Assembly (NCBI GenBank): GCA_011009095.1
Contig: VTPC01000493.1
Location: 62,001-126,000 of the forward strand
Length of the DNA stretch: 64,000 nucleotides
Source: Ignelater luminosus
Taxonomy: Eukaryota > Arthropoda > Insecta > Coleoptera > Elateridae
Reading direction: 5' to 3'
Shown here: one piece after another, positions 23,129 to 34,278 of the stretch
Layout: each line of letters opens with the position of its first letter
How positions within the stretch are numbered: position 1 is the first letter of the stretch
The notes under the pieces: generated by a model
Told to the model about the DNA's origin: nothing
The model's database searches: none
Seen by the model: only the letters and a program-made list of their open reading frames with translations
Translations under genes and position numbers: made by a program

Positions 23129-24554
23129 CAGGGTGGTCCATTCGGTAGCGGAATTTTAAAATTGCCGCCATTCGCAAACCACTCAACCGATTGACATCAT
23201 TTTTTGTAGGCATACTCACAAAGGTCTGGGGTTTTGTTGACAAGTGTTTTGATTACAATAATGGCGACCTCAAAGACAACCTATTCGTTGGAACAAAGAG
23301 TGACATTGGTACGGCTCTGGTACCAAAATGGACAGAGTCCGGCGGCAACACTGAGAGCCTTTAGGACCGAGGTGGACAGACATTCGACCCTTAAAGCGGA
23401 AACCATCTCAAAGTGAGTAATTAAAAATCTAGGCAAAAATTAAATTTTTGCTCAATATTTTTAAAATTAATTAATTGATTTCTTACAAAAACAACAATAG
23501 ATTGATGGCCAAGTTTGAGAGGACCGGAAGTGTGTTGGATGACAAGGCAGGAATGGCCACCAAAGAGTTTACTGTCCGAACAGAAGAGAATGTGAAGCGC
23601 GTCAAACAGCACTTCGAAGAAGAGGCCAGTCCGTCGACACGAAGAGCCGCACAGATATTGAACATTTCGAAATCCAGTGTTTTAAGGATCCTCCATCAGG
23701 ACCTGGAGTGGTTCCTATATAAGATACAGATTGTGCAAGCTCTGAGCCCTCGAAGTGTGACCCAAAGATTCGATTTCGCAAATGAAGTCCTCGACCGCAT
23801 CGAGAATGATAAAATGGATGTAAAGATGATTCACTTCACTGATGAATGCCATTTCCATCTCAATGGCTATGTTAACAAACAGAATTATCGTCATTGGGGC
23901 AGTGAACAGCCGCATTTCACTGTTGCGACCCCACTCCACTCTCAGCGAGTAACTGTCTGGTGTTCTGTGACTGCCAAAAAGATATTCGGTCCGATATTCT
24001 TGGACACCAATATGACTGCAGTTGCCTATAAGGACCAAATTCTGAAGGAATTCATCAAAAAGGCCAGGCTCAATCGGATGGTCAACAATTATTGGTTTCA
24101 ACAGGACGGTGCGAGACCTCATCGAACCCAGGAAGTTTTCGACTGTCTCAAGGAAGAGTTCTAAGAGAGAATCATTGGATTATATGCCCCCCAAAAGACC
24201 GGAGGAGGCATAGACTGGCCATCCTATTCTTCCGATCTCAATGTCTGCGATTTCTTGCTCTGGGGTTATATCAAGGATAGAGTCTACAAGAACAACCCTA
24301 AGACTATAGAATAGCTCAAAAAGAACATCACAGACGTCATCAAAGGCATTACGCGCGAAGTTCTGGAGAGGTCAACCGAGGCCTTCGAAACAAGGCTCTG
24401 CCACATTGTGACCAGCGAGGGTTCACACTTCGAAAACTTAATTCACTAAACCCCAAACATTTATCTTCAGAATAAAAAAAGAATTTCATTTTTATCTCTT
24501 GTAGTTTTTTTATAATCGATTTTTCAAAATTCCGCTACCGAATGGACCACCCAG
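23129..24554 (+). mobile_element. Tc1/mariner-superfamily element (DDxD type) with TA duplication
   Basis: The termini are inverted repeats of 29 bp with one mismatch: left CAGGGTGGTCCATTCGGTAG from 23129, right the complement ending at 24554. TA lies directly outside both ends (23127-23128 and 24555-24556), the hallmark of this superfamily. The element is 1426 bp with one transposase gene on the plus strand. The high similarity of the ends suggests a fairly recent insertion. Confidence 0.92.
23261..24449 (+). pseudogene. Tc1/mariner-type transposase containing an apparent 88-bp intron
   Basis: The start at ATG 23261 gives MATSKTTYSLEQRVTLVRLW, an N-terminal helix-turn-helix. The frame meets a stop at 23414, but GTGAGT at 23413 and CAACAATAG ending at 23500 mark a canonical intron. 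Splicing joins ...ETIS-K-LMAKFERTGSVLD, restoring the family's conserved linker. Later landmarks are RRAAQILNISKSSVLRILH (second helix-turn-helix), the first Asp in HFTDECHFHLNGYVNKQNY, the second in WFQQDGARPH and the third in SSDLNVCDFLLWGYIKDRVY. I count 47 residues between the last two Asp, more than the 41 of the familiar relatives. The C-terminus ends ...SHFENLIH with stop at 24447-24449. Two in-frame stops (TAA about 24162, TAG about 24312) make this copy inactive. Confidence 0.85.
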
Positions 24555-24556
24555 TA

Positions 24557-26930
24557 TGTACGTATAACTGTAATTAGTAGCATATAAATCAATTAGCATA
24601 GTTTGAAATTTCTTTCGAATCCTCAAAGATAAGCTGTTGGAAATTTTAGAAGAACGAGATTTTTAATTAATTGTCAATAATTAAACAACATTGATAAAAA
24701 CAAATCAAGAAATATTTAATATCAATTTCTCGTTTTATTTCTCAGTAAAATAAGGGAAGAAATTATTTTCTTAGAGAATAGTCATTGGTGTCAAAGGTGT
24801 ACTTAAATAAACCCCTCTGCAATAAAAACCAGATGTTGCAAATTCTTTGAAGATGATTGCTATTTTGTGCTTTCTTGACATGAATGGTGAAAATGTGCCG
24901 AAAAAGTGCAGAAAGCAATAAATTTGTCGAGTTATATCGTAAAGCATTATAATACCTGAGTTCAGAATATCAAAGGTTTTAACAACATAATGTAAAACTG
25001 TTGACTACAACTAAATTTCAGCATTTTTACTCTCTCACGCTGTAGAAATCTCTTTCTCTCCTATGAGCATTTCATGCCACGTGCTGTAAAAGTGGATAAC
25101 GGTAAAACAGATATCCTGAATCTTAGTAGTTGATTTGTAAAGAAAAATGCCTTAATTTAAACACTACCTATATTTAAACAAGGGTTTTTAAGGTTTAAAT
25201 GAAAACATGAATGTATTAGAAATAGAAAGTGACTTTTTTGATGTGATAACATAACTCATCATTTATCTCAATAAATTGAGAATCATATGCATTAAGTTTA
25301 GGAATTATAAACTACTTCACTGCAAATGTTTAAATATAGAGAAATAATATCGTGTTCCCCAAAAATATTAAAAACCATGCAAGCATCGACGGAATGGAAC
25401 CATCGTTTCCTTCACTTTCCATCGAAAACTTTAAGAACATTAAATATATCCTTCTTTCAACTTCATGTTTCTTTAAATGAAAGTTATGCTTTTAAGAATA
25501 TTCAGGTACTCGGTTCAAGGAATTCTCTTTTTCTGCTTATGACAAATGAAATTGTAAAATCTTGTTTATTCATGTTAATCCTTTCTGGAAATATTCCCTT
25601 AGAAACCCCTTCCAAGAATATTGCCATCCAACCGAACCTATAGTGCAACCCCCAACAATATTATTAGTCGGTTCTTCTTCTTGGTCACCTCTTATTAGTT
25701 AGTTTCGACCAGTTATCATTTTGGTTTGTGTGCTTCTAGTGTAATTTATTAAGAAGTTTCACTTGTAATTTATTTATATAGATTAGTGCGTGAAGATTGA
25801 TAAACATGTTTTAAAAACACTCTATCGGGACTCGCGAACATAATTCTTTAATATTTTCAAGAAAACAAATTACTCAGATTTTCTCTATGTCTCTGAGCAA
25901 AATTCTCAATTATTTTTACAATAATATTGTTATTGTTTATTATTTTTTATATTTACATTAAGAACACACGTGCATCAACCTAAATATCCTTGTAATAATT
26001 ATTACAACTTACGTCAACAAAATGGTGAAGAAAAAAAATTTATCCGGCACCTGTTATGAAAACTCCACGTCCCCAGACATATTTTTTTTGGTTATATTAA
26101 TTTTTTATCTTTAATTAAACCTTGTTTCTATGTTTCGTTTTTTGAATCGCATACTTTTAGTCACGGCAGCCTAGCAAAAAATAAGGTAAACAGTTACCAA
26201 AGGAATGTATGCATTGGATAACAACAATGTGCACAATATCATTTTGGTAGTTAATATCAGAAATTGTAGTCGTTAGTGCAAGGTTTATGTTAGAAGTCGG
26301 CAACAGCGTATACGTATTTAGTGTTTTAAGTGCGCGTCTACTAAGTCATTACGTAAATAATTTGGTAAGTGTTGATAATGTGTATAAAATTCTTGCTTGT
26401 CGATATTATTTCCAAATTATACTGTACTGTAAAGCAAAAAAGACCCTAACTCGAAAATCATAGTTTTGAGATATGTGTTCATGCTTTGCGCGGCAGTATA
26501 GTTTACAAATAAATAAGAAACATTTCCCTATTCTCCAAAAACAATTTTCTCTCGTTTGTCCGTTGAGTCACAGGTTCACTTCTAAATATACAAAATTGAA
26601 TGTGCACCCAATGATTTAAGTGGACTAACTACTGTAAAATAGGATGTTATAGCTATACTCGAAGTCTACGGATATATTGGCCCTCCCTATAATGACATAA
26701 TAGAGTTACCAATTTTTTGACTTGGCAAAAGTTTGAAATTTTGGATCTCAGTTTTACATTTCTAATTTATCCACATTTTGACTAGAGCAAATCTGGTCAC
26801 CCTAAATTTAAGACATCAAATTTGCTTACCTGGGATCCTCCTCAAGCCCCAAATTGAATGAATGCGTTCAAAATCTTGAACGCACTTCAAAAATTATTCA
26901 GAACTTTCCCCAAAAGAGAGAACGTCCTGG
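24557..26930. other. Intergenic DNA
   Basis: AT-rich, with no recognised gene or element. A 105-codon frame at 25326-25643 (+) shows no family signature and ordinary AT-rich composition, so I treat it as chance. Confidence 0.4.
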
Positions 26931-26939
26931 CAACCCTAA

Positions 26940-27740
26940 TCAAATTTGATCTTGCTCAGCAATCGGAAATAAATAAAGAAGAAAAGATCGTTCAAGAAGT
27001 ATACTACTTGCGTATGAAGTATCAGAAGGGCATATAAATTGCAGGTCAAAACCATTACTGTTTCCAAGTACGTATTTAATAAAATGAAAATTGCCGTTGA
27101 AAGAGAATGGTAGGCATTCTTTTATGTCAATTAAATCATGGATATATTGTTTTGGATTTGAGTTGAACCATTTTTTCAAGTGTCTTTTAAAGGTATGGAT
27201 GCTATGGGTTGTTTTGACATCATTCAGTAATATACGATATCATCTAGGAGCAACAAAGCAGAACGACCATTGTCCAATAGTAAAAATTTTAAAACAATAT
27301 AATTGTTTTTTATCCAAGATCTTGGTCTTCATATAAACGTGATCTTTGGAATAATAATCATCTTTGGCTTCTTCATGAAATACTTTTGCAAAATTTCAAA
27401 CCAATATAAATGTCTTCCCATACTGCAAGTCGGACATCCTACAATTTCTTCACTATAGAAGTCAAGAATTTGTTTCAGTTGGGATTTTTTATCAATGAAT
27501 TTATATGGATACCCCATCTTAAATTTGCATCTATATTCCTAAGTATTTCAAAGAATTAGTGCGCTCTATACCAAAGGTTTCTTGTTGCATTTTGATCTCT
27601 AATTTGCTAAAGAGATGAATTGGTTTATGACAAGTAAAAGTAATGTATTTTGTTTTCTGAAACTTTATAGATAAATATTTTTCATCGAACCACTGTTCAT
27701 TTTTTTATCATATTCTAACAAACTGCTAATCTGCTATATA
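26940..27740 (-). mobile_element. Decayed LINE 3' end (CR1/Jockey-like)
   Basis: Minus-strand pieces in different frames resemble the C-terminal tail of a CR1/Jockey-type reverse transcriptase: a K-x-x-L/I-D-x-K region, then FCFVAPRWYRILLNDVK (family pattern: F-x-G-P-x-L-W/F-N-x-L-P) and TFKRHLKKWFNSNPKQYI (family pattern: FK-x-x-L-K-x-W-L...N). No catalytic core or poly(A) tail was identified. The clade is uncertain. Confidence 0.5.
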
Positions 27741-29034
27741 ACACATGGGCTGAAAAGTCCCAGGGCTAACAAAGAAAACACGGTTTCTTTTGTTCAAAAT
27801 TAGCTTTATTCATCAACGTAATTTCCATCAAGAACAACGCAATCATTCCAGCGCCGCTCTAACATTTCAATACCACTTTTGTAGAACGATTTATCTTTTG
27901 CCTCAAAATAGGACTCAGTTTCAGCGATAACCTCTTCATTCGAGCGAAATTTCTTACCGGCAAGCATTTTTTTTAGGTCTGCGAACAGCCAGTAGTCGCT
28001 GGGAGCCAAATCTGGCGAATATGGTGGATGTGGGAGCAATTCGAAGTTCAATTCATGTAGTTTTGCCATTGTTTTGATTGACTTGTGACACGGTGCGTTG
28101 TCTTGATGAAACGAAATTTTTTTCCTTGCTATATGCGGTCGTTTCTTTGCAATTTCGGCCTTCAAACGCTCCAATAACGCTATATAATATTCACTGTTGA
28201 TGGTATTTCCCTTCTCAAGATAGTCGATGAATATTACACCACGCACATCTCAAAATACCGAGGCCATAACCTTTCCAGCCGATTGTTGTGCTTTCGGTCG
28301 CTTTGGACGAGGTTCACCAGTTGCTGTCCACTCAGATGACGATCGTTTTGATTCCGGAGTGAAGTGATGGATCCATGTTTCATCCATTGTCACATATCGA
28401 CGCAAAGATTCCGGTTTGTTACGTTTAAACATGGCCAAACACTGCTCAGAAACATCAACACGTTCTTGTTTTTGGTGAACAGTGAGCAAACGCGGCACCC
28501 ACTTTGAGCAGAGCTTTCTCATAGTCAAATGCTCATGCAATATAAAGCCAACACGTTCTTTTGATATCTTTACAATGTCAGCTAACTCACGCAACTTCAC
28601 TTTTCGATCATTCAAAACGATTTTGTGGATTTTTTTGATGTTTTCTGGTGTTACCGCCTCATTTGGACGTCCACTGCATTCTGCATCATCGGTATCTCTA
28701 CGACCACGTTTGAAGTCAGCAAACCAACGTTTTATTGTTGTTTCTGATGGAGCGGAGTCCCCATAACACTTTTCAAGCCATTGCTTCGCTTGAACGGTAT
28801 TTTTTCCCATCAAGAAGCAGTGTAAAATTAAAACACGAAATTGTTTTTGATCCATTGTTTTGAAAATAACAAAAGTAGCGTCACTCTTAGCACAATAACT
28901 CACAAAATAATGAATAGAATATCATGAAATTTTAACAGCTGTCTTTTGAAGGTTAGTACTAACTGAAAAAGCGGTGAATGCAATAGAACTAGCGCCATCT
29001 ATTTGTTAGGCCTGGGACTTTTCAGCCCATGTAT
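27741..29034 (-). mobile_element. Irritans-subfamily mariner, nearly intact
   Basis: The 1294-bp element has 30-bp inverted ends (ACATGGGCTGAAAAGTCCCA near 27743 and its complement at 29013-29032), two or three mismatches, and TA at both borders (27739-27740 and 29035-29036). The ends resemble those of Himar1 (ACAGGTTGGCTGATAAGTCC), placing it in the irritans subfamily. The length is almost the same as active family members (~1.29 kb). Confidence 0.92.
27806..28855 (-). pseudogene. Mariner transposase (irritans, Himar1-like), one stop from intact
   Basis: From ATG 28855-28853 (MDQKQFRVLILHCFLMGKN) to the stop at 27806 there are 349 codons, against 348 in Himar1. The single break is a TGA at 28250-28252, where the family has Trp in A-S-V-F-W-D. 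Landmarks: helix-turn-helix (GDSAPSETTIKRWFADF), NDRKVKLRELADIVKISKER, WVPRLLT, first Asp in YVTMDETWIHHF, second in FHQDNAPCH, third in PPYSPDLAPSDYWLF (DD34D spacing). All catalytic residues are present. The enzyme cuts and pastes the element at TA sites. The lack of frameshifts points to a young insertion, consistent with the known horizontal mobility of this subfamily. Confidence 0.92.
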
Positions 29035-29760
29035 TACATTATACATACTTTAACCCCACTTGAAGTGTTTAGTAGAAGGTGGGAATCATTCGGCATATTT
29101 AACTTCTAGTATCAAAACCTAGAATATTTTTAGATGTTCATGAAAACTGATTTTGCGCAAAAAAATATAAGATTACTTTCTTGTGCATAGCCCAGATTTT
29201 TTGGGATTCTCATGCCCATCAGTGTGGAATATTCATCTATCACGTGGGAATGTTTCAGCCTATGCCTGATTTGAACGGTATTCTATTTATTTCCATATGA
29301 TACACAAATGTATGTTTTAAGAAACAAAAGAACAACTGAAACTAATGTTTATTAAAAGTAAATAAATAAAATTCTTAGATCAACATTATTTTTCTCTGAA
29401 TCATAAGGAAAAGCACTTTTTTTTCTTTCAACTAGATAAAGCTAAAATGGCTTAATGAAAATGGCAAAATGGCTGCAATATCTTTTTTTGCTATCAAAGA
29501 AACGTCGACATCACGAAATATGATGTTACTTGTGTTTCTCTTACTGCGCAGAAATTATACGTCACGTTCCTTATCTGATGTAGAAATAATTTTTCGAATT
29601 TGACATGTGGCAACTAAACATTACTGATGAGTTTCATATCTCCGAAGAACTCTACATCACTTGATGTGGAAATATTTCTTTTTGTACTTCGTACTTTGTA
29701 TTCACTTGTACCAAATCTCTTTTACTTGTTCCTTTTTCTCCTTTACTAACTGTTTGCTTC
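29035..29760. other. Non-coding DNA between transposons
   Basis: AT-rich, with no recognised gene or repeat end. Confidence 0.35.
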
Positions 29761-29769
29761 TATGCTCTG

Positions 29770-30420
29770 TCTTTTTTGATATTTAGGCAAGTCAGTATAT
29801 TATAGTCGATTTAGATTTTTGTTCTTCTTTTCATCAAAATCTTCCTTTAGATATGGCCTAATCTCGTTTAAAGGAGGTGCTATTGATTTAGAATTATCTT
29901 GTGTGTTGCCAACAGTAATATCAGCTTCTGGTTTATTTTCAGTCAGTCACATCACTTGCAATAAAATCAACATCACTGAATATGAGTCGGTTTATTGGCC
30001 AGAAGAGCTTGTAATATTTTTCTATAGTCACACCTCTACGTATGCATGCTTTGCCAAGCGTACCAAATGGCGAATTGTAATATCTTTAGTTGGATTTGTA
30101 AGATGCCAGTCATGCTGGAAGTAGCTATTTATTCCATTTCTTTTTTCCCGACAGAGCCTAATGACATCCACAGGTATGTGGGACTCATGACTATCTAGTA
30201 GCAGCAGCACCCTATTTTCAATAGAACACTTAACAATCTTCGAAAAGTGTTCGATTACTTGGGGAACAAATCAAATTTAATCTATCCTTTTTTATTGAGA
30301 TTGTTCCATCTAGGATCTTTGAATTTATATTTTTCCAGAACAGATACATATTCGAAAAAAGTCATTGACAACTCATATTTTGAAAGTCATAGATCTACTT
30401 GGTCTTGTATTTTTAGGTTT
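29770..30420 (-). pseudogene. Pogo-type DDE transposase fragment
   Basis: Minus-strand residues LLLLDSHESHIPVDVIRLCRE match the second-Asp region of pogo/Tigger-type DDE_1 transposases (LLLLDNHESHIS...CKE-x-G). Downstream, ITIRHLVRLAKHAYVEV matches the L-T-I-x-x-V-A-x-L...A-Y block, and NEIRPYLKEDFDEKKNKN matches the I-x-P-Y-P-K...R-G-R tail. Several stops are present and the catalytic and C-terminal part is incomplete. It is a different copy from the element at 32-34 kb: its HESH box is much better preserved. Confidence 0.65.
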
Positions 30421-30684
30421 ACGTAGCGATATTTTCCTTTTTACGCCCTTTCATGAAACCCACGTATTGAAAAAGTAAGAAATTTTGCAGTAATTGATCT
30501 TAACAAAATATCTAGAAATAACAACTTGAATATAATACAACAGTCATTGGGGGTAAACCTGTCATCTTATCCACATCACAAGTCCTTAGTACTTTACAGT
30601 TCACTATAACGATGGCATAATCATAATAAGCCACTGTTTATAGTTTAAACCATTGTTTAGGTTCAAGCTTTTTTTATACGGTGT

Positions 30685-31344
30685 GTAAATAAAGTAAGGC
30701 ATAATATTCATAATTTTTTTATTATCGCTGTTTGGAAGAAAAGCTCGGACACATCAATTTTATTTTTTTCCTCCGGATTTTATGGACGTTAATTTTAATT
30801 TTTTAGTTTACTACTGTGGGACGTATGACGCCATCGACGCTTTTTTAATGGAACCCCTTTATGCTTTAGTAAGAAACAAAAAGTAGATTTTTTTCAAAGT
30901 TCAGGAATACCCCACATCAAAACCTCGAGGTTTTTAGTGATTTTAAATGCTCCCAAAGAAAAAAAATCAAGTGGGATGAGATCATGAGATCTAGCCGGTC
31001 ATTCCAATTGATCCTGTTTATACCAGACATTAAAATATTAAAATTTCAAATTTAATTATTTAATTATTAAATCCTCCGTATCTCTAAAACTACTGATTTT
31101 ACATACCACATGGGTGGTATTGCTGAACTCAGAAAAAAATTTACTTTTTATTTCTTGGTAAAAAATAAGGGGGTTCAATTTTAAAAAAAAGTCGATGACG
31201 TCATAAGTCTCAGAGTAGTAAACTAAAAAATTAAAATTAATGTCTATAAAATCCCGAGGAAAAATATAAAATTGACGTGTTCGAGCTTTTCTTCCACACG
31301 GCGATAATAAAAAAAATATGAATATTATTCCTTACTTTATTTGC
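30685..31344. repeat. Fold-back MITE with ~154-bp inverted ends
   Basis: 30685-30838 and 31191-31344 are inverted copies of equal length. Shared strings include aaataaagtaagg, ataatattcat, ttattatcg, gaagaaaagctcg, ttaattttaattttttag and tttactact. They enclose about 350 bp of unrelated non-coding sequence. No coding capacity. This is the structure of a long-TIR MITE or Foldback-type element. Confidence 0.8.
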
Positions 31345-31997
31345 TCTAATAAGATAGGCATTTCATGAATATTTTTATTTATACTGCATATGTTACTACG
31401 AAATATTAAAAAGAAAAGAAAACACGCAAATGTAAGATCTTTTGTAAACAAATCTAAAATAAAAAATACAATACGAGTGTGAAAGACTTCTGCAACCGAA
31501 GCCTCAATGTTTATTTATACTTCCATATAAGTTATAGTTCGATATAACATGTAAGTATTTCTCGGAATGTTATTCTTGAGCTAATTTATGTTCTGTTGGC
31601 AATGAACTATTTAATTTAATTTAATTTATCATATGCATATGTAGGATATTGTGGACATTTTTAAGAAAGTATGAATAATCAAAGAGTTTATATTCAATTG
31701 TTATATTCTATTTCTTATACATTTTAGACTGCGTTTATTTTATTATGAAAGTTAGCATTTTTTTTATTTTGTATTTAATTTCTTACACGAAGTAAATAAT
31801 GTTTAATTCATTAAATGAAAGTGTATTCGTGTATCCTCCTATTATTACTCTTTAAATAGTAACAGATACAAAAACGAACCCACTTCGATAATTAAAGTAT
31901 AAATAAAAATAACAATTTTGCCAAATGTTTAGTTCAATTGTCATATGTATTAAGATTAGCTTTTACATGGTATAATTGATATAAAATAAAATAAATA
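31345..31997. other. AT-rich non-coding DNA
   Basis: No gene or element recognised between the fold-back element and the pogo element. Confidence 0.35.
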
Positions 31998-34276
31998 GGA
32001 GACTTTGGACATTTTTTGCTTCGAAAGTCTTATCAAATAACTTTCTTGACGTATCGGGTCTCTGTATACGCATCATATGACGCGTATACAAAGGATCAAA
32101 CCTTCATCTTTATTTTGATTCATAAATGTTTACAATGACATAAGCGATTATCCGTCAAGAACGCGATACGTTACGTGGAAGAAGGCTATAAGTGTCCCAA
32201 AGTCTCCATTCTGGGAGACATTGGACATGGCCATGGGAGACTTTGGACAGAAACTGATGGTAACAAAATAGCAAAAAAAAGTTTTATTTATACATCTTCA
32301 AGACTAGAAGTCAAATCAAAACATGAAGTAGTCTACTTTTAAGTATACTTAAATTTGAAATACCTAAGCAAAAAAGTCTTAACAATTTCACTATGGACGC
32401 TAAAATTGCCTTCCTCTTCGGAAGAAGATTTTGCTTCAAATAACCTCCGCTTAATCGGCATTTTCTTTTTATTTCTCTCCTCAATTAGCATCTTCTCAGG
32501 TGTTTCGATGGCAATCATACACCTTCCTTTTGGACGTCCTCTATTAGACTCCTTCCATGCCTGTCCTTTTGGATATGGACGTATGTCTTCAGGCGAAACT
32601 AGGCCTGTCATCGTATTTTCCATGCTAAGTTGAGCTGAAATAGCAGCGGTTGAAGCCTGAGGGCTAACTCGTGTCGTTTGAGCAGAGTAATTAGTCGTGC
32701 TGACTGTAGTGCCGCCGGCGTAAGTGGATTCAGCAGTACTAGTAGATGGTACTGGATGAGTCTCACAGTCGGAAACAAAAGAGGACATGAAGTCAAAAGG
32801 TGAAATTCCAGTTGCACAGAAACCTAATTTTATGTTTTGGGAAGAAGCAGCTCTGTCCCATGCCAAGCTGCAAATCCTAGGCAACACAAAAATTCCCTTG
32901 CTTTTTGATTTGGATTTTTCAATAATCAGGAATCAAGATAGTCTTGTCTAGGGGCTACAACTTGTTAGACGTGTTGGGTGGTAAAGTTAACACCACAATT
33001 CCATCTTCTTTTGCCAAGTCCAGAGCTTAGACGCTGAGATGCGACTCATGATTGTCCATAATAAGTAAAACAAGATGGTCTTTACTACAACGCTTATTCC
33101 TTTTGAAAAAAGGTGAGCACTTGAAGGAAATTCTCCGAGTTTATCCAACCACTTTTATGTACAAGCGCCAAGGAGCCTGAGGAAGCACCTGTCAGCATTC
33201 GGTTTGCGTCGTACCTGACCCTTCGCAAAGCCAAATGGATGGGAAGGGATTACCAATGGCGGAAATGATTCTAACTTGAATCACATTTCCCCCTTCGCCC
33301 ACTTGTTTGGCGCCTTTTTTGCTTAAAACCTTCTGGACTTTTGGCACCGTTTCGTCTAGATTAAAAATTTCGCCAGCTGTAAATTTGTAGCGCTCTAAGA
33401 CTTGCTTCAGTTTGTCGAAGAAAACTCCAGTATTGTGTTGTTGAATGATGTCATCTTAGCTAAGCTCGTTGACTCTGGTGTTCGAATTGAAAGTGATTGA
33501 TATCTTTTAACAAACACGGCCAGCCAGCTTTCTACAGCCATTTTACGTTTGGTCCAAGACTTGGGAACTTGCAGCTTGTTGACGATGGCGAGCACATATG
33601 CTAGACGTCTGGTGGCTCTAGGTGACAGCCCGTAAAACATGGACGAACATTTTAGGATGTATTCCATCAAGGAATTTTCCATTTTTGAAACCAAGGGCTA
33701 ATGCAACTTTATCGATGGTTCTTCTCGGGCTCTCTTCACTAAGTAGGTCAAGAGTGATTTTTTCTCTTCAAACTCTTTAGTGGAGTTTCTTATTGATAGT
33801 TTGTTTTGTAACACTGCTTCGATGGTTTTACGGCTATTTGTCTAGTCCCACTCTCGGGCAGTGGTGCTCTTATACTTAGCAGGCATCTAAAACCACATAA
33901 AGTGAGTGAGGAATTGCAAAACTGTTTTACTAAAAGCATACAATAACACCTGGGAGAAAAATTTAAAAACCATGAAATATCTTGTAAACAAATAAGAGAA
34001 GCCAAGAAGAAAGCAGTATACAAGGTGCTCAAAAGAGTATTAAAATACCTACGTACCTTGGGTGGAGAATTCTTACGGCGTAGTCTAAAAGAATTACATC
34101 AAGCGATCTAAAAACAATGTTTCCCAAATTGGCAACTCAAACCAGACACGCCGACATGATGTCACTGCCTGCTTTGAGCATCAAAAGGAGCGTCGATTAA
34201 CGGAAGCAGGTTACCATAATGTTGAAAGGGCGCGAGATATAAACATGTTCAATGTCTCCCAGTGTCCAAAGTCTCC
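31998..34276 (-). mobile_element. Pogo-like DNA transposon, ~2.28 kb, with TA duplication
   Basis: The ends are GGAGACTTTGGACA (31998-32011) and its complement (34263-34276), each flanked by TA (31996-31997, 34277-34278). Reiterated copies of the terminal motif lie inside the left end (about 32198-32251) and next to the right end. The minus strand carries a decayed pogo-type transposase. The terminal GGAGACTTTGGACA and TA duplication fit the pogo branch of Tc1/mariner. Confidence 0.85.
32340..33886 (-). pseudogene. Pogo-like (CENPB/Tigger-type) transposase, broken
   Basis: Candidate start ATG 33886-33884 (MPAKYKSTTAREWD). Read on the minus strand: a first DNA-binding helix-turn-helix; then a CENPB-type domain with SMFYGLSPRATRRLAYVLA, SWTKRKMAVESWLAVF and LSIRTPESTSLAKMTSFN; then the DDE domain, with FNLDET and KVLSKKGAKQ at about 33300-33370 and a LLIMDNHESHL-like segment at about 33040-33070; then GFCATGISPFDF and the C-terminal P-Y-P-K...RGRPKGRCMIAIETPEK tail (32400-32830). 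Several stops and at least one frameshift interrupt it. The family enzyme excises and inserts the element at TA sites. This copy is inactive. Confidence 0.82.
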
Positions 34277-34278
34277 TA

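Noticed and set aside
25326-25643. 105-codon open frame on the plus strand
   Set aside because: AT-rich chance frame with no recognisable motif or neighbouring exon.
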